Positions 6,978 through 15,558 of a stretch of 43,428 bases of DNA are shown here, piece after piece. The stretch lies in NCBI GenBank assembly GCA_035276085.1, contig DATELY010000234.1, positions 1-43,428 on the forward strand. The letters are read 5' to 3'. The number at the start of each line of letters is the position of its first letter. Within the stretch, counting starts at the first letter, position 1. Source of the DNA: DATELY01 sp035276085. GTDB lineage: Bacteria; Pseudomonadota; Gammaproteobacteria; Steroidobacterales; Steroidobacteraceae. The notes under the pieces are model-generated. The model was not told the DNA's origin. It saw only the letters and a program-made list of their open reading frames with translations, and searched no databases. The translations under genes and the position numbers were made by a program.

Positions 6978-7904
6978 ATGGCGAAGCGGCTCACCTCCCC
7001 TCCTGAGACCTTTCAGGACTTGATACTGCGTTTGCAAAGCTACTGGGCAGCGCAGGGCTGTGTGCTGCTGCAGCCCTACGACATGGAGATGGGGGCTGGC
7101 ACTTTTCATCCGGCGACGTTGCTCCGCGCCGTGGGACCGGAGCCCTGGAGCGCCGCCTATGTGCAGCCGTCGCGTCGGCCTACCGACGGACGCTATGGCG
7201 ATAACCCCTTCCGTCTGCAGCACTACTACCAGTTTCAGGTGGTCATCAAACCCTCGCCACCGAACCTGGTCGATCTATACCTCGGCTCGCTGGCTGCGCT
7301 CGGGTTCGATCCGCTGGTCCATGACATCCGCTTGGTCGAAGACAACTGGGAATCCCCGACGCTGGGTGCCTGGGGCCTCGGTTGGGAGGTCTGGCTGAAC
7401 GGCATGGAGGTCACGCAGTTCACCTACTTCCAGCAAGTCGGGGGACTCGATTGCAGACCCGTGATGGGCGAAATCACTTACGGTCTCGAGCGCCTCGCGA
7501 TGTATCTGCAAGGTGTGCAGAGCATTTACGACATCACCTGGACGAATGGTCCGCTCGGCCGCGTGACCTATCGCGATGTCTATCACCAGAACGAAGTCGA
7601 ACAATCCAAATACAACTTCGAGGCGGCCGACGTGACGCTGTTGCTGCGTTATTTCGATGAGCACGAGCGCACGTGCGTACAGCTGCTGGAGCAGAACCTC
7701 GCGTTGCCGGCGTACGAGCAGATGCTGCGCACTTCGCACACGTTCAACCTGCTCGATGCACGTCGCGCCATCTCGGTCACCGAACGTCAGGGATACATTC
7801 TTCGGGTGCGCGCCTTGGCCAAGCGCGTGGCCGAGGCCTACTACGCCAGTCGCGAAGCATTGGGTTTCCCGATGCTCGAGCGCGCCACGCGCGGAGCGGC
7901 GTGA
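6978..7904 (+). CDS. glyQ: glycine--tRNA ligase, alpha subunit
   Basis: The 308-residue class II synthetase subunit forms the catalytic half of the alpha2-beta2 enzyme that charges tRNA-Gly. Signature blocks are present: TFQDLILRLQSYWAAQGC near the N-terminus, GPEPWSAAYVQPSRRPTDGRYGDNPFRLQHYYQFQVV, and LGAWGLGWEVWLNGMEVTQFTYFQQ. The start was placed at the ATG at 6978 so that TFQ falls about where it does in E. coli GlyQ (303 residues); an in-frame ATG at 6957 is an alternative, and neither has a strong ribosome site. glyS follows two bases after the stop. Confidence 0.95.
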   Translation: MAKRLTSPPETFQDLILRLQSYWAAQGCVLLQPYDMEMGAGTFHPATLLRAVGPEPWSAAYVQPSRRPTDGRYGDNPFRLQHYYQFQVVIKPSPPNLVDLYLGSLAALGFDPLVHDIRLVEDNWESPTLGAWGLGWEVWLNGMEVTQFTYFQQVGGLDCRPVMGEITYGLERLAMYLQGVQSIYDITWTNGPLGRVTYRDVYHQNEVEQSKYNFEAADVTLLLRYFDEHERTCVQLLEQNLALPAYEQMLRTSHTFNLLDARRAISVTERQGYILRVRALAKRVAEAYYASREALGFPMLERATRGAA

Positions 7905-7906
7905 CC

Positions 7907-9988
7907 ATGGCAAGCAAGCGCGATTTTCTGCTGGAAGTCGGCACGGAAGAGTTGCCGCCCAAATCTCTTGCCACCCTGGCGCAAGCCCTCGCCGACAGCA
8001 TCGACGCAGGCCTCACTGGCGCCGTTCTGAAGCACGGCGCTGTCCAGTGGTTTGCAACGCCGCGACGTCTCGCGGTGCGGGCGAGCGGATTGGTCGACCG
8101 GCAGCCCGATCAGACGGTGAAGCGTCAGGGACCTGCGGTGAGCGCGGCATTCGACGCTGCTGGCCACCCTACGAAGGCGGCATTGGGATTTGCTGCTTCC
8201 TGTGGCGTGCCTCTGGAACAACTGAGTCAGGTCGACGGCCCCAAGGGCAAAGTCCTGCAATACGAAGGCATCAAAGCAGGCGAGCCGACGGTTCAACTGT
8301 TGCCGGCCATCGTTCAGCGCGCACTCGACTCGCTGCCGATCGCTCGGCGCATGCGGTGGGGCGCTGGGACCGTGGAATTCGTGCGACCCGTGCATTGGAT
8401 CGTTCTGCTGTTTGGCGCGAGCGTCGTCGAGGCTGAGGTACTGGGTGTCCGCAGTGGCAAGCGCTCGCGCGGACATCGATTCCATGCACCCGGCGAGATC
8501 GTGATCCGCACCCCTTCGCGGTACGAAGCCCTGCTCGAGAGCAAGGGACGCGTGTTGGTTGATTTCACTGTGCGACGCGATCGAATTCGTCGCGAGGCAG
8601 AAGCGGCTGCGGCAAGCGTGGGCGGGATTGCGGTCATCCAGGAAGCGTTGCTCGATGAGGTGACCGCCTTGGTCGAGTGGCCGGTGCCGCTCGTTGGACA
8701 GTTCGACGCGCGCTTCCTCGAACTGCCGGCGGAAGTTCCCATCGCCACGATGCAGGATCATCAGCGCTACTTCCCTGTCCGCGATACCGATGGGCGCTTG
8801 CTCAACTACTTCATCGCGGTTGCGAACATCGACAGTCGCGAGCCGGACAAAGTGCGAGAGGGTAACGAGCGCGTCATTCGACCGCGCCTCAGCGATGCCG
8901 CTTTCTTCTGGGATGTGGATCGCAAACAGCCGCTCGCGACCCGCATCCAGCAACTCAAGGCAGTGACGTTCCAGCAGCGTCTGGGCTCTCTGTTCGACAA
9001 GACCCGGCGCGTGCGCACGTTGGCGCTGCAGCTCGCAACGTCCACCGGCGCACATCCGACCATGGCAGATCGCGCAGCGGAGCTCTCGAAGTGCGATTTA
9101 TTGACGGCGATGGTAGGCGAGTTTCCAGAGCTGCAGGGACTCATGGGCAAGTACTACGCCACGGCGGATGGCGAATCGCATGACGTGGCGCTCGCACTGG
9201 AAGAGCAGTACTTGCCGCGCTTTGCGGGCGATCGGTTGCCCGAAGGCGCCGTGGGACGGACGCTTGCCATTGCAGACAAGCTCGACACGATTGCAGGCAT
9301 CTTCGCGATTGGCCAGAAGCCGACCGGCACGCGCGATCCCTTTGGTCTGCGGCGTGCAGCTCTGGGCATATTGCGTATGTGTCTCGAGTTGAGGCTCGAT
9401 CTCAATCTGCACGCGCTCATCGAGACGGCCGTGCAGTTGCAGCCTGTGCCGTCGGCAACGGCTGCCGCTGAAGTCACTGACTATTTCTCTGAACGCCTAC
9501 GCGGAATGTATTTGGAGGAGACGTGTGAGCGAACGATCACACCGGAAATGTTCGATGCTGTTCTGGCCAAGCGTCCCAGCTCGCCGGTCGATTTCGCCGC
9601 ACGGCTGCAAGCGCTCGAAGTCTTCATGCGGTTACCGGACGCGCAGGCTCTCGCAGCTGCGAACAAGCGCATCGCGAACATCCTCCGCAAATCACAGCTA
9701 GCAGCCAGCGCCGGGGTTGATGAGGCACGTTGCACCGAACCGTCCGAGGCGGCTCTGCATTCCGAGATGCAACGTGCAGAACTCGACGCGAGACCGCTGA
9801 TCGAAGCGCGCGATTACACGGCCGCGCTCACGCGCATGGCGCAGCTGCGCGCACCGGTGGATGCGTTCTTCGATCAGGTTCTCGTGATGGCGGATGATCC
9901 GCGCGTCAGAGACAACCGGCTTGCATTGTTGCAGAGACTGCGCGAGCTGTTTTCTGCCGTCGCGGATCTATCGCGTCTGCCCGGCTAG
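7907..9988 (+). CDS. glyS: glycine--tRNA ligase, beta subunit
   Basis: The 693-residue subunit supplies tRNA recognition to the GlyQS tetramer; E. coli GlyS is 689 residues. The N-terminus FLLEVGTEELPPKSL is diagnostic, followed by TMQDHQRYFPV, IRPRLSDAAFFW, and an HD-like segment LSKCDLLTAMVGEFPELQGLMGKYYA. GRTLAIADKLDTIAGIFAIGQKPTGTRDPFGLRR and a C-terminal anticodon-binding-like helical region complete the protein. It begins two bases after the glyQ stop and is surely translated from the same mRNA. Confidence 0.95.
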   Translation: MASKRDFLLEVGTEELPPKSLATLAQALADSIDAGLTGAVLKHGAVQWFATPRRLAVRASGLVDRQPDQTVKRQGPAVSAAFDAAGHPTKAALGFAASCGVPLEQLSQVDGPKGKVLQYEGIKAGEPTVQLLPAIVQRALDSLPIARRMRWGAGTVEFVRPVHWIVLLFGASVVEAEVLGVRSGKRSRGHRFHAPGEIVIRTPSRYEALLESKGRVLVDFTVRRDRIRREAEAAAASVGGIAVIQEALLDEVTALVEWPVPLVGQFDARFLELPAEVPIATMQDHQRYFPVRDTDGRLLNYFIAVANIDSREPDKVREGNERVIRPRLSDAAFFWDVDRKQPLATRIQQLKAVTFQQRLGSLFDKTRRVRTLALQLATSTGAHPTMADRAAELSKCDLLTAMVGEFPELQGLMGKYYATADGESHDVALALEEQYLPRFAGDRLPEGAVGRTLAIADKLDTIAGIFAIGQKPTGTRDPFGLRRAALGILRMCLELRLDLNLHALIETAVQLQPVPSATAAAEVTDYFSERLRGMYLEETCERTITPEMFDAVLAKRPSSPVDFAARLQALEVFMRLPDAQALAAANKRIANILRKSQLAASAGVDEARCTEPSEAALHSEMQRAELDARPLIEARDYTAALTRMAQLRAPVDAFFDQVLVMADDPRVRDNRLALLQRLRELFSAVADLSRLPG

Positions 9989-9998
9989 GCTTTGCTGC

Positions 9999-10739
9999 AT
10001 GCAGCTGGTGCGTTCCATCCTCTATACGAGCTGGCTGTTCCTCGGAACGTTGCTGTATGCCTTGATATTGCTCTGCGTCTTCTGGCTACCGATGCGGCAT
10101 TTGCAAGCGCTCGCACGCAGCTGGGCTCGCTCTCAGCTCCGGATGCTGAGGCTTCTGTGTGGGCTGGACTATCGCGTCAGCGGACAGGAGCATATTCCTG
10201 CCGGTGCACACGTCGCGCTGTGCAAGCATTCCTCGGCGTGGGAAACGATTGCTCAAACCGTCCTCCTGCCGCCGCAAGCGTGGGTGCTGAAACGTGAGCT
10301 CACGTGGATTCCCTTCGTCGGCTGGGCCATGCGTCGATTGAAACCGATTGCGATCAATCGCAGCGCTGGCGCGAGCGCGGTTCATCAGGTCGTCAAGCAA
10401 GGTCAGGAACGGTTACGCGAGGGATTGTGGGTCGTCGTTTTTCCAGAAGGAACTCGAGTCGCCGCAGGTGAGAGCCGCAAGTACGGTGTGAGCGGCGCAT
10501 TACTGGCGAGCAAGGCTGGATGCAAAGTCCTGCCGGTCGCACACGATGCGGGGCGATATTGGCCGCGGCGCGGGTGGCTGAAGAAACGCGGCACGATCCG
10601 TGTCGTTATTGGACCGCCGATCGACGCAGCGGGTCAGGATCCCCGCGTGGTGACCGAGCGAGCCCAAGAGTGGATCGAATCCACTCTCGCCCGTAACGAC
10701 GGTGCGGAGCTCGGCGCGTTGTCCGCCGAAAGAGCCTAG
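9999..10739 (+). CDS. 1-acyl-sn-glycerol-3-phosphate acyltransferase family protein
   Basis: The 246-residue PlsC-type acyltransferase is expected to transfer an acyl chain to lysophosphatidate, or another acceptor, at the inner membrane. An N-terminal membrane helix covers about residues 8-32. Motif I reads HSSAWE, an H-x4-E variant of the usual H-x4-D; motif II includes PIAINR; motif III is VFPEGTR; and a later LPVAHDAG matches motif IV. The start ATG at 9999 lies 10 bases after glyS and begins directly before the membrane helix. The TAG stop is shared base-for-base with the convergent gyrB stop in CTAG. The substrate cannot be told from sequence. Confidence 0.85.
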   Translation: MQLVRSILYTSWLFLGTLLYALILLCVFWLPMRHLQALARSWARSQLRMLRLLCGLDYRVSGQEHIPAGAHVALCKHSSAWETIAQTVLLPPQAWVLKRELTWIPFVGWAMRRLKPIAINRSAGASAVHQVVKQGQERLREGLWVVVFPEGTRVAAGESRKYGVSGALLASKAGCKVLPVAHDAGRYWPRRGWLKKRGTIRVVIGPPIDAAGQDPRVVTERAQEWIESTLARNDGAELGALSAERA

Positions 10740-13150
10740 ACGTCGAGATTCGACACGGCGAGTGCGTTCTTCTCGATGAACTCGCGGCGCGGTTCGACCT
10801 GATCACCCATGAGCGTTGCGAAAATCTCGTTTGCGCCCAGAGCGTCTTCGATGCGCACCTGAATCAAGCGGCGTGTAGCCGGATTGATCGTGGTTTCCCA
10901 CAACTGCTCCGGATTCATCTCGCCCAGTCCTTTGTAACGTTGGATCTGTTGTCCTTTGCGCGCCTGATCCAGGAGCCACTGAATGGCGTGCTTGAAGCTC
11001 GTGATTTCCTGCCGCTGCTCTCCTTTGCCGACGTAGGCACCCGGCTGGATCAGACCGCTGAGCAGCCGACTCAACTCAACGATGCTGCGATATTCAGCAG
11101 ACTCGAAGAACTCGCGGTGGATGTGTTTCTCCATCACCAACCCGTGCTCGTGCCGGGCGACCATCAGCTTCGGCAATTGTGAACCCTGCTCGCGCAGAAC
11201 GCGGACACTGTACTGTCGCACCGCGCTTTCGTGAGCATTGAGCAGCTCGCTGAGTTGCTGGCCCCACTGCACCAGCCAATCGAAGTCGTCGTGATTCGAG
11301 AGCGTAACCTCCGGCAGATACAGCAGCTGTTCGAGCACCCGCTGGTCATAGCGGCGTGACGAACGGCGAATCACTGCGCTGACTTCCATCCATCGGTTGG
11401 CAAGTGTCTCGAGCGCCGTGGTGGTCACTGGCGCCTGATTGGCGCCTGTGTGCAACTGCGCGTCTTCCAGCGCCGTGCGCAGCAACATACTGTTGAGCTC
11501 GGCATCATCCTTCACGTAGTACTCGCTCTTGCCCTTCTTCACTTTGTAGAGCGGTGGCTGGGCGATGTAGATGTGCCCTCGTTCGATCAACTGCGGCATC
11601 TGCCGGTAGAAGAACGTGAGCAACAGCGTACGGATGTGCGAGCCGTCGACGTCGGCATCCGTCATCACGATGATGCGGTGATATCGCAGCTTCTCGACAT
11701 CGAAATCATCAGCGCCGATGCCACAGCCGAGCGCAGTGATCAGCGTGCCCACCTCGGCAGACGACAGCATCTTGTCGAACCGCGCTTTCTCGACATTCAG
11801 GATCTTGCCCTTCAGTGGAAGAATGGCCTGGGTGCGACGGTCGCGCCCCTGCTTGGCCGAGCCACCGGCGGAATCACCCTCGACCAGGAACATCTCGCTG
11901 AGCGCGGGATCCTTCTCCTGACAGTCGGCCAGCTTGCCGGGCAAACCGGCCAGGTCCAGAGCGCCTTTGCGGCGAGTCATCTCACGCGCCTTGCGCGCTG
12001 CTTCACGGGCGCGAGCCGCTTCGAGAATCTTCCCCGCAATCGCCTTCGCTTGTTGCGGATGCTCGAGGAGAAATTCCTCCAGCTTCTGGGATACGGCCGA
12101 TTCCACCACGCCTTTGATTTCAGATGAAACCAATTTGTCCTTGGTCTGCGAGGAGAACTTGGGATCGTGCATCTTGACCGAGAGAATGGCGGTCAGCCCT
12201 TCGCGCGCGTCATCGCCGCTGGTGGGAATCCTGTCCTTCGCGGAGACGTGCTGTTCGATGTAGTTATTCAGCGTTCGCGTGAGCGCGCTGCGAAATCCTG
12301 CCAGGTGCGTACCGCCATCCTTTTGGGGAATGTTGTTGGTATAGCAATACATGCTCTCCTGATACGAGTCGTTCCACTGCAACCCCAGCTCCACGGAAGC
12401 CGCCTCTTGCTGCGTTTGAAACCAGAAGATCGTGTCGTGGACTGCCGTGCGATTGCGGTTCAGGTAGCGCACGAACTCGCTGATCCCGCCCTCGTACTGA
12501 AACACTTCTTTCTTGTCGTCACGCTCATCCAGCAGCTCGACCCGAACGCCAGAATTCAGGAACGACAACTCGCGCAGTCGCTTTGACAGAATCTCGTAAT
12601 CGAATTCGATGTTGGTGAAGATCGTGCTGGACGGTTTGAAGCGAATGACCGTGCCCCGCTTGTCTGTCGTTCCAACAACGGCCAGCGGCTGCTGGGGTAC
12701 ACCGAGGCGGTACTCTTGCTGATACAACTTGCCGTCGCGGTGGATGGTCAACAGCAAGTATTCCGATAGGGCGTTGACGACCGAGACGCCCACGCCGTGC
12801 AGGCCACCGGAAACCTTGTAGGAGGAGTCGTCGAACTTCCCGCCGGCATGGAGGATCGTCATGATCACTTCCGCTGCCGAGCGTCCCTCCTCCGGATGGA
12901 TATCAACAGGTATTCCACGGCCGTTGTCGGCCACGGTGACCGATTGATCTGCGTGCACTGTGACGGTGACATCCGTGCAGTAACCGGCCAACGCTTCGTC
13001 GATGGAGTTGTCGACCACCTCGAACACCATGTGGTGCAACCCACTGCCGTCATCGGTGTCGCCGATGTACATGCCAGGACGTTTTCTAACCGCGTCGAGT
13101 CCCTTCAAAACCTTGATTTTGCTGGAATCGTAAGTTTCTTCGTCCGTCAT
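10736..13150 (-). CDS. gyrB: DNA gyrase subunit B
   Basis: The 804-residue ATPase subunit of DNA gyrase (same length as E. coli) powers negative supercoiling of the chromosome. GHKL ATPase motifs appear at GLHHMVFEVVDNSIDEAL and DNGRGIPV. The K loop and TOPRIM domain follow, with EGDSAGGSAKQGRDRRTQAILPLKGKILNVEKA and DADVDGSHI. The C-terminus IQRYKGLGEMNPEQLWETT is typical. The enteric-type insert is present, as expected for gammaproteobacteria. The ATG at 13150 was chosen for family length; a GTG at 13165 is in frame. It follows recF after 28 bp and ends on the CTAG shared with the acyltransferase gene. Confidence 0.97.
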   Translation of the reverse strand: MTDEETYDSSKIKVLKGLDAVRKRPGMYIGDTDDGSGLHHMVFEVVDNSIDEALAGYCTDVTVTVHADQSVTVADNGRGIPVDIHPEEGRSAAEVIMTILHAGGKFDDSSYKVSGGLHGVGVSVVNALSEYLLLTIHRDGKLYQQEYRLGVPQQPLAVVGTTDKRGTVIRFKPSSTIFTNIEFDYEILSKRLRELSFLNSGVRVELLDERDDKKEVFQYEGGISEFVRYLNRNRTAVHDTIFWFQTQQEAASVELGLQWNDSYQESMYCYTNNIPQKDGGTHLAGFRSALTRTLNNYIEQHVSAKDRIPTSGDDAREGLTAILSVKMHDPKFSSQTKDKLVSSEIKGVVESAVSQKLEEFLLEHPQQAKAIAGKILEAARAREAARKAREMTRRKGALDLAGLPGKLADCQEKDPALSEMFLVEGDSAGGSAKQGRDRRTQAILPLKGKILNVEKARFDKMLSSAEVGTLITALGCGIGADDFDVEKLRYHRIIVMTDADVDGSHIRTLLLTFFYRQMPQLIERGHIYIAQPPLYKVKKGKSEYYVKDDAELNSMLLRTALEDAQLHTGANQAPVTTTALETLANRWMEVSAVIRRSSRRYDQRVLEQLLYLPEVTLSNHDDFDWLVQWGQQLSELLNAHESAVRQYSVRVLREQGSQLPKLMVARHEHGLVMEKHIHREFFESAEYRSIVELSRLLSGLIQPGAYVGKGEQRQEITSFKHAIQWLLDQARKGQQIQRYKGLGEMNPEQLWETTINPATRRLIQVRIEDALGANEIFATLMGDQVEPRREFIEKNALAVSNLDV

Positions 13151-13178
13151 GTTTTGCGCCTGCACTGAGGGGCGCGGA

Positions 13179-14240
13179 TTATAGCATCGGCTCCAATCCG
13201 GCCTGTTTCACGTGAAACATCACGAGCTTTGGAAGAGCTTCCAGCGCTGCGGGAAACGTGGCCGTGGCAATGATCTGGACGGGCAGTTCGCCGATCACCG
13301 CAAGAAATTTCCCCAAGTTATCCACATCCAGTTCTGCCCCCGGATCATCCAGCAGCAACAGCGGCTGCTGCCCCACTGCCTGGACGAGCTTTAGCTGAGA
13401 CAACACCAACGCACTGGCGAGGAGTTTCTGCTGGCCACGAGAAACTACCCTCCGAGCACTTCTCCCACCGAGTACCACCGCTACGTCTGCACGGTGCGGC
13501 CCGACCGACGTGACCCCGGCATTCAGGTCTCGCGCCACGGAGTCGCTCAGCGCAGCGGCGAGGTCCACGCCAGCAGCCCACCCCCGCCGATACTCCAGAG
13601 ACGCCTCCATCAAGCCAAACGCGGACGACGTCGAGCGAAAGACCTTCGACCATTGATGAACATACGAAGCACGCGTTTGATCCACCCGGATTGCCGCGTC
13701 GCAGAGTTGCGCATCCCACGCGGATATCTCATTGGCTGGCAGGGCGCTGCGTAGCGCCGCGTTCCGCTGTCGAAGCACACGCCGATACTGCCGCCAGTCG
13801 GCTAAGTAGGTTGGTTCCACGTGGAACACACCCGTATCGAGTAATCGACGCCGCTCCTGCGGGATTCCTTCGATGAGCCGATGGACGCTCGGGTCGATCA
13901 AGTGCGCACGGATGCGGCTCGCGAGTTCGCCGACGCCGGACGCCGGACGCCCCGATACCTCGACGGTCAGTTGGCCGTCCAGGTAGCGTGCCGACAGGTC
14001 AGCTGGTCCCGCGGCATCGCTAACTCGAGCCGTTAGCCGGAATCCCTTCGACCCCGCTCGAATCAGTTGTTGACGATCGTTTACACGGAATGAGCGCCCG
14101 TAGGATAGAAAGTGCAGCGCCTCGAGGACGCTGGTCTTCCCCGAGGCGTTGGGCCCGACGAGGCCAACCGAACGGCCGTCGGCTGGGAGAACGGCCCGCT
14201 CGAAACATCGAAAGTGATGCGCTTCGAAGCGCTCCAGCAC
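13179..14240 (-). CDS. recF: DNA replication and repair protein RecF
   Basis: The 353-residue SMC-like ATPase loads RecA at single-strand gaps together with RecO and RecR. The Walker A is GPNASGKT (about residues 29-36), the ABC signature is VSRGQQKLLASAL, and Walker B is LLLLDDPGAELD. The N-terminal FEAHHFRCFERAVL matches the family. Position in dnaA-dnaN-recF-gyrB confirms identity, with a 7-bp gap after dnaN. Two parS-like sequences lie inside the gene at 13204-13219 and 13813-13828; both are read as FHV followed by Lys or Glu. Confidence 0.95.
   Translation of the reverse strand: MLERFEAHHFRCFERAVLPADGRSVGLVGPNASGKTSVLEALHFLSYGRSFRVNDRQQLIRAGSKGFRLTARVSDAAGPADLSARYLDGQLTVEVSGRPASGVGELASRIRAHLIDPSVHRLIEGIPQERRRLLDTGVFHVEPTYLADWRQYRRVLRQRNAALRSALPANEISAWDAQLCDAAIRVDQTRASYVHQWSKVFRSTSSAFGLMEASLEYRRGWAAGVDLAAALSDSVARDLNAGVTSVGPHRADVAVVLGGRSARRVVSRGQQKLLASALVLSQLKLVQAVGQQPLLLLDDPGAELDVDNLGKFLAVIGELPVQIIATATFPAALEALPKLVMFHVKQAGLEPML
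13204..13219. promoter_or_regulatory. parS centromere site (ParB binding), perfect
   Basis: TGTTTCACGTGAAACA is a perfect 16-bp palindrome identical to the chromosomal parS consensus TGTTNCACGTGAAACA. It lies in the last codons of recF, about 3.7 kb from the dnaA start, which is the expected origin-proximal location. No parA or parB gene is in this window. Confidence 0.88.
13813..13828. promoter_or_regulatory. parS centromere site (ParB binding), variant
   Basis: GGTTCCACGTGGAACA matches the Pseudomonas-type parS TGTTCCACGTGGAACA at 15 of 16 positions; the core GTTCCACGTGGAAC is a perfect 14-bp palindrome. It lies inside recF, 609 bp from the other site, and is read in frame as VFHVE. Confidence 0.8.
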
Positions 14241-14247
14241 GCTGAGC

Positions 14248-15339
14248 TCAGAGCCTCATGGGCATGACGACGTATTTGGCAGAACTATCCCCGGGAGTTA
14301 CGACGAGGCAGCTGCTATTGGAGTCCGTGAACCCGAGTTCGACATCGGCACTACCTACAGCCGCCAATGCATCGAGCAGATAGTTCACGTTGAAGCCAAT
14401 CTCCATTTCCTCGCCGTCATAGCTGACTTCCAACTCTTCTTCAGCTTCTTCCTGCTCAGGGTTGTGAGCCTGGAGCTGCAGTAAGTTCGGCTTCAGCGTG
14501 AGCCGAATGCCGCGGTACTTCTCATTCGACAGGATCGCCGCTCGCTGTAACGCCGTTCTGAGCAGTTCACGCTCCGCTCGTACCAATCGGCCCGGGGCAG
14601 CGGGAATCACGCGCCCATAATCGGGAAAACGTCCGTCGATCAGCTTCGATGTGAAGCGAATGTCGCCGATCTGGGCGCGAACGTGCGAAGATCCGATCAG
14701 CAGCTCGATCAGCCCGTCCGCTCCAAGCAAGCGCTGCAGCTCCAACACGCCCTTCCGCGGAATGATGACTTGCTGCGTTCCGGCTCCGGTCTCGGTGACG
14801 CATTCGCAATACGCGAGGCGATGGCCGTCGGTCGCCACCGATCGCACCGTCTTGCCGTCGAGCTCCAGCAACATTCCGTTGAGGTAATAGCGCACGTCCT
14901 GTTGGGCCATCGAAAAGTGCGTCTTGTCCAGCAGGCGCTGCGCCGTCGGCGCTGGCAGCGATACGGTGTGCTGAGCGCGGATGTCCTCGACCGTTGGGAA
15001 GTCGCTCGCAGGCAGCGTGGCAAGCGAGAACCGACTGCGACCGGCCTTCAATGTCGCCTTGTCGCCCTCGAGCACGAACGTGAGCGTTATTTTCTCCGGC
15101 AGCGCTTTCACGATATCCAGCAGCTTCCGACCCGGAACGGTCGTTTCCCCTGAAGCCAACTCGATCGATGTGGCCGCAACCAGTTCGACTTCCAAATCAG
15201 TCCCGGTGATCGTCAATCGACCATTGCGTGCAGCGAGCAGCACGTTCGCCAGCACCGGCATGGTCTGCTTACGCTCAACAACACCCATCACGGCCTGCAA
15301 CGGCGCAAGCAGCGTTTCGCGTTCAGCGCTGAACTTCAT
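14248..15339 (-). CDS. dnaN: DNA polymerase III beta subunit (sliding clamp)
   Basis: The 363-residue protein forms the ring-shaped dimer that tethers DNA polymerase III to DNA. The N-terminus MKFSAERETLLAPLQAVMGVVERKQTMPVLANVLL and the C-terminus YVVMPMRL are typical, and three clamp domains fit the length (E. coli 366). An acidic loop EQEEAEEELE near residue 290 is a local feature. It lies between dnaA and recF on the same strand. Confidence 0.97.
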   Translation of the reverse strand: MKFSAERETLLAPLQAVMGVVERKQTMPVLANVLLAARNGRLTITGTDLEVELVAATSIELASGETTVPGRKLLDIVKALPEKITLTFVLEGDKATLKAGRSRFSLATLPASDFPTVEDIRAQHTVSLPAPTAQRLLDKTHFSMAQQDVRYYLNGMLLELDGKTVRSVATDGHRLAYCECVTETGAGTQQVIIPRKGVLELQRLLGADGLIELLIGSSHVRAQIGDIRFTSKLIDGRFPDYGRVIPAAPGRLVRAERELLRTALQRAAILSNEKYRGIRLTLKPNLLQLQAHNPEQEEAEEELEVSYDGEEMEIGFNVNYLLDALAAVGSADVELGFTDSNSSCLVVTPGDSSAKYVVMPMRL

Positions 15340-15558
15340 GGTGGTACCTGTCTAAAGATTCTTATCTAAGAGAGTTATATATAAGAGTGATTATTACTAT
15401 TAGTGCAGCGTAAATCTGGGGAGAAGTACATTGCATCGTTCCGCATCAACGACTTGAGCACGTGCAATCCACGCTGGAAAAGCGCTGGACACATGTGCGT
15501 GGCCTGTGTGTGGTCTGTGCATGAATTCCGTCCCCGCAACGCTCACACGTTATGCACA
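15340..15558. other. dnaA-dnaN intergenic region, candidate origin
   Basis: This 219-bp gap has an AT-rich stretch at about 15355-15402 next to dnaN. Within it, 15391-15402 reads TAA-TAG-TAA-TAA on the minus strand, matching the DnaA-trio pattern [T/A]A[G/A]. One consensus DnaA box (TTATGCACA, 15550-15558) and one with a single mismatch (TGTGCATGA, 15516-15524) lie on the dnaA side. Transcription diverges from this general area, as expected around an origin. The DnaA-box count is low, so the origin assignment stays tentative. Confidence 0.45.
15550..15558 (+). promoter_or_regulatory. DnaA box in dnaA-dnaN gap
   Basis: TTATGCACA matches TTATNCACA. It ends one base before the dnaA stop codon complement. 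Confidence 0.6.

Noticed and set aside
7841..9055. 404-codon minus-strand open frame
   Set aside because: It is antisense to glyS and glyQ; no conserved motif.
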